Shown in pieces: positions 25,301-37,243 of a stretch of DNA of 64,000 nucleotides. This DNA is from Blepharisma japonicum (taxonomy: Eukaryota > Ciliophora > Heterotrichea > Heterotrichida > Blepharismidae). The DNA lies in assembly GCA_949751835.1 (NCBI GenBank), contig CATKHK010000028.1, positions 62,001-126,000 on the forward strand. The letters run 5' to 3'. The first letter of the stretch is position 1. Every line of letters begins with the position of its first letter. A model generated the notes under the pieces. That model had not been told where the DNA came from, searched no databases, and saw only the letters and a list, made by a program, of their open reading frames with translations. A program made the translations under genes and the position numbers.

Positions 25301-26766
25301 CTGATGATAATTATTTTCCAGCATATTTTAGACAAAATTTCGATGAAATTTTTTCAATTCAACTGCCAACTTGTGATAAATTTGCAGATCAAGTTTTAGT
25401 AGCCAATAAGCTGATTGTGACTGCAATGAATGAATTTATTATTTTTGATACAAGTAATGATGCTCCAAAGATTGATGCAATATTAAATTTTAAGGATTAC
25501 ATTAACGAAGAAATTGTAAGCTGTAAAGAAATAGATGCAATTCAATTTGATGAAAACATTATTTTACTATTTAGTATCTGCACCTATATACCATATTTTG
25601 AGCAATTATGGAATGAAAAAATGATGAATGATTTTTTTAAAAATCCAGTAGACATTTTGTTGATGATTGAATATGATTTTATCAGGAAGATTTCCTTAAA
25701 GAACAAATTTATCAACTCAATTCCCTCCTCGTTAGACTTAAAAGTTGTTAAATTAAACAACCATAGATTTGAATTATTTTTATATGAAACATTCATCAAC
25801 GTTCAAATTATTTATAATAATTACATTCTCAGATACAAGGGTGCTCTAGAAGAAAATGCTATATTAATCGAAATTTCAGAAAGAATTGATTTTTTATCGC
25901 TTGAAATTAGCCAATTTTCTATCCAAACAATTGATTTCTTCCTATCAAGATTTGGCCAACTTTACTTATATACGATTGAGGATTTTTATGGATTAATGAT
26001 CATACAAATCCAAGATACATTTCCAGCTAAAATTATTGGAGGCCTAAAGCATCCTAACCCAAACAAAATCGCTTATCTTTGCCAATGTCAAAACAATTTA
26101 TATATTATAACTGATAAAATAGAATTATATGAATATTCTATCAATGAAACTCCAAATATAAAGCTAATGAAATCATTTTATTCAAATCCAAAATGATCAA
26201 TTACAGCCATGATGGGTAGTAAACTTTTATTGTTTCAAGAAGACTGCAAATATATTATTTTTGCTAATGCAGATATCAATAGCTATTATGTGTTTTTGCA
26301 TGTATGGAATAGTAACGAATATTTTGGCTTTTGAATGAAAAACAATTATTATGCTAACAAAATTGATATTGTGTTTTTAAAAAATAATATTTTTGCATAT
26401 TTGGATACTTTGGAATCAAAATTAAAGATATATTCTTTAAATGGTAGATACATTGAAATTCCAGAAATGAGTAAAGAAAAATATGAAGAAATTGTAAAGA
26501 AATGGGGAACTGAAGAATTTCAAATCCAGCTGCGCATGGAAAATTTATATCAAAAAATAAACTCAGAAGTAATGATATTGAAAAGAAGTAAAATTTATAA
26601 AGAATTTATATTTGCTTGATGAATTTGACTTTTAATTTGTTGTGCAGCAATTTTACTTATAGCAATATTTGTATGGGTTTTTATTCAGCTAAAAAAGCGC
26701 AATTGTAGATATAAGATCAACTTTAAAAATGATGGAGTAATGATGGAAGAAATCAAAAAATACTAA
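22375..26766 (+). CDS. Giant single-pass membrane protein, paralog D, one 15-nt intron
   Basis: The protein has 1458 aa after removal of the intron at 23491-23505; it begins MWFFIFIAALIAS (second codon TGA), a good signal peptide. The ectodomain follows the block order of paralogs A and B: EFGTIYLT near the start, FYIRNDYDGVKLF, FSGPNLIYSIENI, IGIYDRLLQHIKTLGPH and IDLSDFFHGND. Near the C-terminus WWIWLLICCAAILLIAIFVW is the TM helix, followed by KKRNCR and a short tail. It is much more divergent from A than B is. Three or four repeats of a cadherin-like opening motif alternate with propeller-like strands. Function is unknown. Confidence 0.85.
23491..23505 (+). other. 15-nt spliceosomal intron
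   Basis: GTAAACTCTATTTAG lies between GATAAG and GATAGC. It contains the only in-frame TAG of this 4.4-kb gene, and it differs from the intron at 9265 by two bases. Confidence 0.9.
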
Positions 26767-27010
26767 CAAAATTATAGTATATAGCTTAAATTCTATTAAA
26801 TTTCGCATAATTTTATTTATTATAAAATTATTATGCATAAATGCAATAAAAATCATAAATTATCAACATCATAATATTCATATTATGGTTAATATGCTAA
26901 TAATTAATTTAAAAAATGCTAAGCACTTTAAACTTTATAGTGTAATAAATGAATTTTTCAAGCATTATTATTTTAAAGCTTTATTATATCATTAATAGAC
27001 ATTTATAAAA
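26767..27010. other. Intergenic, 244 bp
   Basis: Very AT-rich spacer between same-strand genes. No feature seen. Confidence 0.5.
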
Positions 27011-28843
27011 ATGGAGGCACTAATATCTCAACACATACGGCAACACACCATAGTTCCGGAAATCATAATCAAGTTCGTCATTTCCGAAGGCAAAGGAGAA
27101 TTGATTCCTTCAGGTTCTAAAGTAGAATTACACTTAGAAACTTATCAATCCGATAGCACTTTAGTCTCCTCGGAAACGATCTCTCACACAATCATAGATC
27201 ACTCCCTCAAATCAAACAGAAGCTCAGTAGATCTTGCATTACTCACAATGAGACAAGATGAAGAAGCTTGGGTGAAGGTTTCAGCTAACAAAACTGTTGT
27301 AAACTCAAAAATTTGGGAAGATACATGATATAAAATCATCCCGCTCAAATATGAGCCAAACTCAGACTTAATTTTTCCAGCTCAAATCCCTTGTCTACGT
27401 GAAGATATCATTTCACACAAAGAAGGCCATGTCACAAAAAGAGTTCTCTGTGAAGGATCAAGTGATCTATCTACTCCAGAATCTCTAATTACCTTTAACT
27501 TTGAATTTCGCCTCACTAATGGCTTCCTCTTGCAACCTTCATCCTCCAGAACTATCTGCTTAACCAGAAATCTTAATCCAAGCTTTCACAGAGGTATGCA
27601 GATGGTCCTAAAGACCATGAAAATCAGCGAAAAAGCCTGGGTTTTAATCCCCGAGCATCTCCATTATATAGAAAATGCCAAAAATTGTCAAGTCTGGGCT
27701 TATGTTGAAGTAAATAACATAGAGATGAATGAGAATATCATTTATCCACAAAATGAAGCATTTCTACGACAAGAAAACTTAGGAGATGGGGTCATGAAAA
27801 GAGTAATAAAAGAAGGAAATGGAGAAAAAGTCCCAAGAGGAGCCAAAATATGGATCAAGCTAGAAGGGAGAACAGAAGATGGCTTTGAGTTTCAGAAGCC
27901 TAATACCCTTGTAATTGGGAATGAAAAAATGTATAGCGAAGCTTGGATTCTCGCATTCGAAACTATGAGAAAAGGAGAAATCGCATGGGTCAGAGCAGAA
28001 AAAGATAGACACATAATAGGAGACTATATAGATGACACCCTTTGGTTTAAGTTTGAAATGCAGGATTATTTGGTAGCTAAAGACATTAACCCTAAAAGCC
28101 CATTTGTTGACAAAATTGAATTTGCACAAATCTTGCTAGATGATGGAAATAGGCTTTATTCATCAAAAATTTACAGTGAAAGCAAAACTCTTTATAATAG
28201 AGCTTACCATCTTCTGACTGTTAAAAAAGCAATTTTTGATGAAATCCCTGCTGAAATAAAAGAAAAATATTTCCCAGTCCGTATAAGAGCTGCGCTTAAT
28301 ATTGCACAAATTTCTATTGTAAGTGCTGAGACTATGCCAAATGAGCCAGCAAGGCTAAAATACCTTGATCTCGCCTGAGAAAGATGTGAAGAAGTTATAA
28401 AATACGACCCAAACAATCTAAAAGCTCACTATAGAAAAGCCATTATTCTCCAAATGAAAAATGACCTCCCCAGTGCTTATGAAATCTCCAAATTTTTGCT
28501 CAAAAAATATCCAGAAAATAGAGAAGTTATAAAACTCCACAGTAATTTAGAACTAAAGCTAGAGCCTTTAAAAGCCAAAGAAAAAATGATGTGCAAACAT
28601 ATTTTCGAAAAATGGGAAACTGAAAAAGAAGCTGAAAACCTAAAACTCGAAGAAAATAAAAGAATCAAAATAAAAAAGCCTAAAAAGCAATGGAGTCAAG
28701 AGGATAGAAGAGTTATTGATGAAATAAAGCATCAGATAGAAAGTGGAGAAGCTGTAGGGACAATTGACTTTTCAGGAGACAATTGCATGCTACTTGAAGA
28801 TAGTGACTCTGAAGATGAGGAAAGCTATGAGTCTGATAATTAA
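27011..28843 (+). CDS. FKBP-like multi-domain protein with C-terminal TPR
   Basis: The protein has 610 aa; TGA Trp at 27326 and 28376. Three FKBP-like domains are readable (about 15-120, 125-245, 255-355), each with a spaced xG-G-x-P-xGxxVxxH-type strand, for example KRVIKEGNGEKVPRGAKIWI, and the MRKGEIAWVRA turn. The aromatic pocket residues of active FKBPs are largely missing, so the domains probably bind rather than isomerise. A TPR region follows (about 365-510: YSESKTLYNRAYHLLTVKKA and RCEEVIKYDPNNLKAHYRKA), as in FKBP51/52-type Hsp90 co-chaperones. The tail is basic and then acidic (EDSDSEDEESYESDN). It is followed 18 bp later by a MORN gene. Confidence 0.82.
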
Positions 28844-28861
28844 AATTTTTCCTTTAATAAA

Positions 28862-29884
28862 ATGGAACATTTTGGAACTTATGAAGGGGAACGAAATAAT
28901 AGAGGGCAGCCTCATGGATATGGGAAATTTGCATGAAGAACTAATAAAGATGTTTATGAAGGACAATGATATAAAGGGAAACAACATGGAGTAGGGACTA
29001 TGCACTATGCAACTTTTCAATACGTTTACCATGGGGAATGAAATTTAGGGGCAAGACATGGATTAGGGACTATGACTCTAGCTAATGGCGATCAGTTGAC
29101 AGGGACTTTTATTAATAATGAATTTGAAGGGGAAGGAGTTATTTATTATCATAATGGCGATTTTTATGAAGGCGATGTAATAAAAGGCTTAAGGCATGGA
29201 GAAGGAACTTTGCGATATATCAATGGAGAATACTATGAAGGACAATGGTTCAATAACCAACGACATGGTTTCGGCAGACAAACCCAGCCAGATGGAACTC
29301 AATATTATTATGGTAACTGAAGATATGATCAACCTATGGGCATCGGCAAACTTTGCCAAGTTGTTGAAACTGGTGTTTTAGCTACCCTTGAAGGCAATTT
29401 TCATAATGGCAGTTTATATGGAAAAGGTATTCTAGCTGATACTACAGGAAACCTATATAAAGGTGACTTTAAAGATAATCATATCCATGGAGTCGGAGAG
29501 CTTTATTTGTCCAATGGGCAAAAATATATAGGAGAGTTTAAATATGACGATTTTAAAAAAGGTAAAGCTGAAATGCCTGACAGGACTGTGACTTATGGGA
29601 CTTTTTACCATTTTGACCCTGATGGGAAAAATGTGAAAATTAATTATGGGAATGGCGATATTTATGAAGGAGGGATGAAACAAGGGATGAAACATGGATT
29701 TGGAAGGTTGAAAGCAACTGATGGTGCTGTGTTTGTAGGGAATTTTAATGATGACAGTAAAGAAGGGGAAGCAAGGATTGTGTACCCTGATGGAAGTGAG
29801 TATGTAGCCGACTATACAGCAGGGATTGAAAAAGAGCCTGGGATTTTAATTAAACCAACTGCAAAGGATAAAAAAAAGAAATAA
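28862..29884 (+). CDS. MORN-repeat protein
   Basis: The protein has 340 aa; four TGA codons are Trp, three of them at MORN positions where Trp is usual (YEGQW). At least ten MORN repeats run through the whole length, for example YEGEWxxGxxHGxG-type blocks: VYEGQWYKGKQHGVGTM and YEGQWFNNQRHGFG. MORN arrays in alveolates act at membranes and in ciliary or cortical scaffolds. There is no catalytic domain. The C-terminus is Lys-rich (TAKDKKKK). Confidence 0.92.
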
Positions 29885-30027
29885 TTGTCTAATTAATGCA
29901 AATGTTTTATGCTTATTTATGCTCTGATCTCCTGAATATTATAAATCAAAAAATCCTATTTTCAATCTCTCTATCCTTTGCTTCCTCATTCTTAAATCAT
30001 TTCTTTCCCCTTTTCACTATAATAAAA

Positions 30028-31323
30028 ATGTTCTTCGGTGGTGGCGGAGGAGGTTTTCCATTCGATGACTTTTTCGGCCATCAGCGTCGAGAAGAACCTG
30101 AAGAAGAAGTCGACAATACCCGTTTCTATACTTTATTAGGTGTCGACAAGTCTACATCCTGTGCTGATATCAAAAAAGCTTATAGACAGCTTGCAAAAAC
30201 AAAACATCCTGATAAGGGTGGGGACCCTTCAGAATTTCAAGAAATTACACATGCTTCAGAAATCCTTTCTGACCCAGAAAAAAGGAAAGTTTATGATAGG
30301 TATGGAGAGAAAGGGATAAATCAAGGAATGAGTGGAGCTGATACTGAAGCGACTAGCATTTTTGATATGCTGTCTGGAAGAGGAGGAAGGAGAAGAGAAC
30401 AGAGTGGGCCAAGAAGAGGAGAAGATGCAACACATACATTGAAAGTGGGCTTGGAAGAGATTTATAATGGAGCTACAAAGAAAATCGCAATAAATAGAGA
30501 CAGGATTTGCCAAGAATGCAATGGTGAAGGAGGGAAAAATGCAAAAACTTGCAGTGGCTGCAAGGGTAGAGGAATGGTAAACAAGCTCCAAATGATCGGT
30601 CCTGGTATATGCACACAATCAGTAGGCCAATGTGACGATTGTAATGGCACGGGAAAAACTTATGATGCCAAAAATCGCTGCAAAACCTGCAAAGGGAAAA
30701 CCATCTTCCAAGAGCGTAAAGTTATCGAAGTAACCATCGACAAAGGAATCCCCAACCACCACAAATACTCCTTCATGGGCGAAAGTGATGAAAAGCCAGG
30801 AGTTTTACCAGGAGACCTTATAGTGATTATTGAAGAAAAACATCATGAAATATTCAAGCGAAAGCACGCAGATTTGATTTTCATCAAAAAAATTACTATA
30901 AAAGAAGCTCTAACAGGTTATAAATTCAAAATTCCTCATTTAGATGGAACCGAAAAAGTAATTGAATCTACTCCTTTGGATATCATAAAGCCAGGCGATA
31001 TCAGGACTGTAAGGGATCTTGGGATGCCAATTATGAGGACTCCATTTAAGTTTGGAAACTTATTCATTACTTTCGAAGTAGAATTCCCAGCACCAAAATC
31101 ATTATCCCGCCAACAAATTAACGAGCTAAAGAATTTAATACCTGGAGAAGCCATGGAATTGGATGAAGCAGGAATTGAAAAGCACACAACAATTGAATTT
31201 GATAGAACACATCAAACAGAAAATGATGCGAAAATTCATTCAGATTATAAAGATGAAGAGGATGAAGATTTCAATGACCCAAGATTTGCAAGAGCGAGAA
31301 ATTGTTCTGGAACGATATTTTAG
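30028..31323 (+). CDS. Type I DnaJ (Hsp40) co-chaperone
   Basis: The protein has 431 aa. The start chosen is ATG 30028, because MFFGGGGGGFPFDDFFG directly precedes the J domain as in eukaryotic DNAJA proteins; an upstream in-frame extension is not protein-like. The J domain (31-95) keeps HPD at 60-62. The zinc region has four Cys motifs: CQECNGEG, CSGCKGRG, CDDCNGTG and CKTCKGKT. Two beta-barrel substrate domains follow. It stimulates Hsp70 ATPase in the cytosol. There is no CaaX end (it ends CSGTIF), so it should not be farnesylated as DNAJA1/Ydj1 is. Confidence 0.95.
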   Translation: MFFGGGGGGFPFDDFFGHQRREEPEEEVDNTRFYTLLGVDKSTSCADIKKAYRQLAKTKHPDKGGDPSEFQEITHASEILSDPEKRKVYDRYGEKGINQGMSGADTEATSIFDMLSGRGGRRREQSGPRRGEDATHTLKVGLEEIYNGATKKIAINRDRICQECNGEGGKNAKTCSGCKGRGMVNKLQMIGPGICTQSVGQCDDCNGTGKTYDAKNRCKTCKGKTIFQERKVIEVTIDKGIPNHHKYSFMGESDEKPGVLPGDLIVIIEEKHHEIFKRKHADLIFIKKITIKEALTGYKFKIPHLDGTEKVIESTPLDIIKPGDIRTVRDLGMPIMRTPFKFGNLFITFEVEFPAPKSLSRQQINELKNLIPGEAMELDEAGIEKHTTIEFDRTHQTENDAKIHSDYKDEEDEDFNDPRFARARNCSGTIF

Positions 31324-31650
31324 ATAAATTCTTGATAAAAATTGTAATGCTTGGAAGCCTTATAGCATGATTGTATGGCTTTTGACTTTTATGTGCCCCT
31401 AACATTAATTAATTTTCTGAAGCAAAGTGATTATTACTTATTTCATCTAGAGCGTTATTTTATTGATTGATTTTAACTCAAATTCATTTTGATTATTAAT
31501 CATCATAGAAAAGCAATATAAGTGCTAATCTGCTCTAGAAAATCTCAATTAAAAGACTTATCGAATAAACACAATTCGTTAGCCTACATTAATAAATCAA
31601 GAGCCCTTTTTTTATATATAATTAATTACTAACTATCTGGTATGAAAGTG
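31324..31650. other. Intergenic, 327 bp, convergent; possible Pol III RNA
   Basis: Lies between two convergent genes. It carries an 8-bp inverted repeat (TCTAGAGC at 31446, GCTCTAGA at 31532), a small hairpin (CGAAT/ATTCG near 31562) and a run of seven T at 31607-31613 that could end a Pol III transcript on the plus strand. The element CCCTAACA is at 31397. No RNA family was identified. Confidence 0.3.
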
Positions 31651-34014
31651 CTAATAATTATCGGTTAAAACATTTCTCAATGGAATAATCAAGTCATTTT
31701 CAGCCTCATAGCCCATATATTTCCTTATCTTCTCCTCATCAATCTTAGCCATCTTTTTCAATTTCTCTAGAAGCCCAAATGACACTCCAATGCTTGACTC
31801 TTCTTCAACCCACATGCATAATTTTCTGCAGCACTTTCTAATATTCTCAATATTTTTATCATTTTCCAATTCACTTGAATCTTTTGAATTATTTTCATGT
31901 ACATAATCAATTACAAAAGTTCTTAGCCAATGATACACATTCAATGAATTTTCGCTGAAAAATTCAATCAGCTCTTGAGTTAATTCTTCATTAATGTCAA
32001 TTATATGTGCAATGCACATAATTGATTCTTGCTTGAAATCGTATTGATATTGAAGAGTTTTGGAGTCCATGTGCTTGGATCTTCCATCGATTTCTAAGCA
32101 ATAAACTAAGGAATTCAGAATTTCTGCTGAATACCCAATCAAATCTTTCCCAAATTTCATCAAAAGCTGGCATGAATTTATTTTGGTTTTGAAGTTATTT
32201 TGGGTTTTAACAGCTTGGATTAAATTCGGTATCAATTTGTGTGCAATTTCATAGTGAGGCATACTTTCATTTGCAAAAAACGTGAAAAATGCTCTGCAAG
32301 CGTCCCATCCAACTTTGGCTGTTTTATGTGACAGCCCTCTTACACAGATATCAAATAGCTCATCAAAATATTTATGGAGTTGCTCATAAGTAAACATGCC
32401 GAAGAGATTAGCAATTGAAACGATTGCGTTAGAAACCACTTTTTCTCTTCGATTTTCGCTATTATCTCTAATAATGTCTATGATAGCATCAATTCTGCTT
32501 AAACTAATCGGATTTAAGCAGAAATAAGATAGTGCTAACGATGAATTTATAGCGACGCTTAAGTTACTTGTATCTCGATGAGCAGAAATCACGCTGATTC
32601 CTCTGTCAAAAAAGTCTTCAGGTACAAGGTCAGCTTTTGCTAGAGTTCCGAAAAGTTTCATAATAATGCTTTTTAGAAGGGAAGAGGAATTGCCTGAAAA
32701 GTCAAACTTTTTCAAAAATTCTATCAGTTCTTTCACCTCAGCCTGGGTCAAAACTTTTATATCTGGAAGCAAACTTAAAGTATTTAAACAAGGCGCTAAA
32801 GTATCTACAGGCTGCTTTTTTGTCAATGCCAAAGCAACTCTAGCAATAACCTCAACCATACAGCAGTTTGGCTTAACTCTTATATATTCATCTGTAATCT
32901 CAAACGCAGTTTTCTGTATCAATAAATTATCCCCCATCATTATACTGCTAAGTTTCTCCTGTATTCAGCTTTTAAACCCATCCATTTCTTCTGGATAATT
33001 TTTAACAAGATTTGTGAACAGCTCAAGTCTTTCTTCAACGAAATCTTGGCTTCCAAGGACATGGTACACAAAATCATAGGTCAAAATGTGCTTTATTTTT
33101 TCTGACCTCTCTTTAAATACAGCTTTTAGGCATTTTATAACGGCAAGCCTGATGTCAGGATTGAAAGCACCAAGGTGAATCATGACGGATTCAGCGATCT
33201 TTAGTAGATGGGAAGGAGAAAAAACGGAGTAAGGAGTTTTGGAAATTAAGGCAGCAGTCGCTCGAAGGACAGCTACTAAAACTTCAGGAGCCAGCTGTGA
33301 TCTAAGCACGAAATTGAAAATTTCATGCAAGTTGTCTAAAATCCCTGCAAGTTCGTGGAATTTTGAATTAAAAACTCTGCCAGAAATATCTAAAGATTCA
33401 AGAGCTTCATACTCAGTTGATTCTTCTAGAAGCACTGCTAGAGTTGTAGCTGCTAAGGAGCGAATCTCATTACTTGAGTCATTTAGCATCATGAATATCA
33501 ACGGTGTTTGTGCTGATATGCTGTCACACACATTTCCTCGGACATCAGAAGGAATTATTGCGCCGATGTATTCTCGAAGCCATTTCCCATGCTTTTTATA
33601 TATGATTTGAAGACAGTTGATGAGCCCAGATCTCACCCTGATATGCATAGAATTTTTGGATTTTTTCGCTTGCTGGCTGGTCTTCTCAATATTTACAGCT
33701 CGATGGACCAAGCCTTGGATAGATGTCCAGAGGGATGTAATTTTTTCTGGGTCGTCTGTAATTACTAGCTTCGTCTTCGGAATTTGGGTTTCTTTAAATA
33801 AGGACTCCCGCTTCAGCAACTCTTGCTCAGACCCACTTAAGTTGATTTCGAACATCCTCTTGATTATGTCCTGGTAGCTTTGAAAAAGCTCTTGGTCTTC
33901 TGGGTCGAATTTTTGTTGAGGCTGAGGGGTTTTCGTGTAATTTTTCGGCTTTGGTTTTTGTTTGAATACTTTTTCAGACTTCTTCTTCGGGCCATTCAAC
34001 TTAATAGATGCCAT
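31651..34014 (-). CDS. HEAT-repeat protein, HEATR6-like (DUF4042)
   Basis: The protein has 787 aa from ATG 34014 to TAA; TGA Trp in GFKSWIQEKL joins its halves. After a basic Pro-rich head, residues about 120-300 match the pattern of DUF4042 in HEATR6: MHIRVRSGLINCLQIIYKKH, LIFMMLNDSSNEIRSLAATT and LAVLLEES. The rest is alpha-helical HEAT-type repeats (RAFFTFFANES, LLMKFGKDLIG). HEATR6 has no firmly known role; HEAT arrays bind proteins. The N-terminal KPKPKNYTKTPQPQQ stretch may be disordered. The family assignment rests on recalled motif similarity. Confidence 0.68.
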
Positions 34015-34524
34015 CAATTTTTTATTTGAAACTAGAATGTCGGACTTATAACGATGGCAAAGATCTAAATCTTATTGCGTTATAATATTGATTAGAAGGT
34101 TTTGAGTTATAATAAAGTAAAGATTTTTGAATAGAAGCCTTTTAAAGATTATAAAGAAAATATGCTGATGTGATTTATAGCAATGGCATAAATTAGTGGC
34201 TGTTTAATTACTGGCTTTTTATCGCATTTATGGGAAAGCATAGATAGATTACAAGTTATTGGCAATTCTATAACTTACCGACAGATAAATGGAAACGGCT
34301 GGTTCTTTCAGTAATATAATAAAATTATAAACTGACCAAAATGACAATTTAAAATCCTCAAGGCAGCTTTTATGCATACTAAAGCAAATAGCTCATCTTA
34401 TTTCTTAATAAGAAAAATCATACTTATTAGCAATTGTTTTGTATATTCTAAGCTTTTTATAGCACAGATTATTTTTTTCTTTGAATAAAGTATATAATTC
34501 ATATTATAATTATATTATAAAAAA
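34015..34524. other. Intergenic, 510 bp
   Basis: AT-rich; upstream of the HEAT gene and downstream of the coiled-coil gene on the minus strand. Nothing recognised. Confidence 0.5.
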
Positions 34525-37002
34525 TTAAGAATTTTGTGTCCTTTTTGACAGCATTGGTAATTCAATCGACTCAGGACTGGTTATATCGCTTGGTGACGTC
34601 ATATCTAGAGAACTGCCAGGAACAGACAACGGTCTTCTCCTTCTTGGTGATGATGTTTGACATGTTTTTGATCTGGATTGCTTTATTTCTTCTAAAATTC
34701 CTACCAAAGCAGGCTTTTTGTTTTCAATTTTTAAACCAGACAAAACTTTGCTTTGTGTTTCTATTAATTCTTTTCTTGTAAATAGTTGTTGCCTAAAAAT
34801 CACAGGACTTGGAGTATATGTTAAGCAAGCCATTTTGAAGGCAGAAAGTACAATTGAAGACTGTCCAGTGCATGATAAACAAGTCTTGTCAATAGTCACT
34901 ACATTTCGAGGAGTTTGTGAAGCAGAACTACGAGGTGTCGCTGAAAATTTTGATTTTGGCTCTTTATATCCCATAAGGAAGATTGATTCTCTATCAATTT
35001 CATCTTGTGTAGTTAAAACACTCGAAATTATTGAAAAATCAATTAAGTTATCTATAGAATTTTTCATGGAATCTATAGATACACTTGTTGAGGTCAAAAT
35101 ATTATTGATATTTTCTATTGAGGTATTAATTTGTCTGAACTCTGCAGAAATATCAGATAAGTCTCGTTTCCTTTGAGCTGCTGTTAAGTTATAGTCATTT
35201 ATTGCATGGAGGAATTTAAATTCTAAATCTTTTGTATGGAGCACTAGGTCAGCTGATTTTTGTTCGTTGTCTTGGACAATTTTGTTAAATTGGCTTGTAG
35301 TAGTATCTTCAAGAGATTTTAGCAAAATTTTGAGGGTTTCTGCATCGGTTACTCGATCTTTTGTGTAATCAGCCCTATTTGTGGAAATTATCTCAAGGAT
35401 TTCTGTTTTCGACGCTTCTATAAGATTTTGATAGTCAATTTTTTGTTCTTCAATTTTTTGCTCTATTCCTGATAAGTCTGGCATAATAATTTGTGGAGCA
35501 ATTTCTCTTATTTCTTTGCGAAGTTTTTTGGATTTCTTCCTTTTAGAAATATTAATGGGCTCTTGATAGTTGGTTTTTGGCTCATTACTAGGTTTTGGAG
35601 TATTTATAGAGTAATCTATAGATTTATTTAGAGTATTTGAGGGATTTTCTTGATTTCTTGAAATTTCTATAGGTCTTGTAAACGCTGTTGAAGTTTTTGG
35701 TGTATTTGGATACGAAGTTTTAAGAGAAGCAGCCTGGCTTAGTTTTATAGGCTCTTCAATAACTCTTTGTTTATCAGTCAAAGTTATACTTTTATTTATT
35801 GAGTCTGCATATGAGTTATTGACACTTGAGTAGTTTTGGCTGGTTCTAACCGATTCAGTGTAACTGCTTTGCCTGTCTTGAGAGCTTCTTCTTAGCCCAT
35901 CTTCATATACTTTTTGACTGTTATTATAATAGCCTTGCCTTATAATTGATTCTCGAGACTGTTCAGTATTTGAACTCTCAATTTCCGAGTCTTCACTGTC
36001 AGATGATGAAGAAGAATAATTTTTCTTTTTACGAGAATAGTGCACAGGCTCAGGAGGAAATGGAGTTTGAATGATTTCTTCGGTATATTTTTTGCTTTTT
36101 ACTAAGCACTCCTTTATATCCTCTGGCAATTTGCCAGAGTCTATTTCTTCAAGTCTTTTAATTGTTCAATCCGCTATACCTTTTTTCTGTTTAAGATCAT
36201 TAGATACCCCATATAAAGTTTCTATTGTTCTTAAATCTAATTTAATTAAAAATTCTCCTGATAAATACACGCTAATTTCTTTAGAAATTTTTATTAAATC
36301 AGAAGAATTTTTTGAAATATTTGTTCTGATTTTTTCAATTTTGTCATAGTTATCCTTTTTGAAAACACTTAGATTTTTTTTTATTTTTGCAATTAATTGA
36401 TTCAAATCATTTATCATTCTTTCATTATTTTTGCTTTCTAGTGACAAAGTTTCTATATCTTCCTTTATTTTCTTAATCATAAAATCAGACTCTTTGTCAA
36501 ATTCTTCAATTTTTCTTATATCATCTTCAATCACTTCAAATTTTTTAATAGAATCCTCTCTATGCATATTAATAGTTTCTTCGAAATTTGTTTTCATTAT
36601 TAAATGATCATGTGCTAGTTTTTGTATATCTATTTTCTGTACATCTTGCCTAGTTGAGATTTTGCTTAAAACTTCATCAAAGCTGATAAGTTTCATTTGA
36701 AATTCTCCGAGATGATTAATTATTTCTTCTCTATCTTTATCGAATTTTGTTTCCATTAATTTCAATGTTGCATCAAACTCCATCAGCTTTTTTGAGTAAT
36801 CATCTAAAAGAGTTAGCCTATTCCTTAATTTGGTGAGCGAAATGTTAGTATCACCTAGCATAGCTGCCATTAATTCTTGTTTATTTTCTAAGGACGATAT
36901 TTGGTCTTTATGATCCATTACTCTTCTCAGAGTCGGCTCAATTAAATCTTTAATTAAAACTCTAACCTTGTTTTCCAGGATAAGCCAGGTCTGCTCTTCC
37001 AT
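34525..37002 (-). CDS. Large coiled-coil protein
   Basis: The protein has 825 aa, start ATG 37002, stop TAA; a TGA Trp (GIADWTIKRL) joins the two parts. Residues about 30-240 form long coiled coils (LENKQELMAAML, LRNRLTLLDDYSKKL). A Ser/Thr-rich disordered middle (YSSSSSDSEDSE) follows, a second coiled-coil region (about 480-650), and a Ser/Pro tail (SPRRRRPLSVP). No known domain is present. Composition and length suggest a cytoskeletal or basal-body scaffold. It is divergent from the ADP-ribosyltransferase gene, with 241 bp between starts. Confidence 0.78.
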
Positions 37003-37243
37003 TTTCTTGTTTGTAAATATAAAAATCTTATTATAGGTATTGCTGGGCTGAATCTAATATAAATACAAAATACAGAATTTTATATTTGATATTCGAGTTA
37101 GGATGCTTATAATTTATTGCATTAAAATTTTATTTATTTGAGTTTTGAATTGAATCTTACAACCTGGATTAAACTTTTGTTTAATTTTTCCTAATTTCTG
37201 TACATTTTAATTTGAAGATTTTACAGATTCTATAATATATATA
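37003..37243. promoter_or_regulatory. Short divergent promoter region
   Basis: These 241 bp of very AT-rich DNA separate two divergent ATGs and must hold both promoters. The 12 bp before the plus-strand ATG (TATAATATATAT) are a TA-rich stretch; no conserved motif can be proved. Confidence 0.35.

Noticed and set aside
29896-30027. 44-residue N-terminal extension of the DnaJ frame
   Set aside because: The canonical MFFGGGGGG start lies at 30028, and the extension has no conserved character.
31391-31404. CCCTAACA as a full telomerase template
   Set aside because: Only one repeat unit matches and both flanks differ from the repeat, so it lacks the alignment bases a template needs; kept only as a weak observation.
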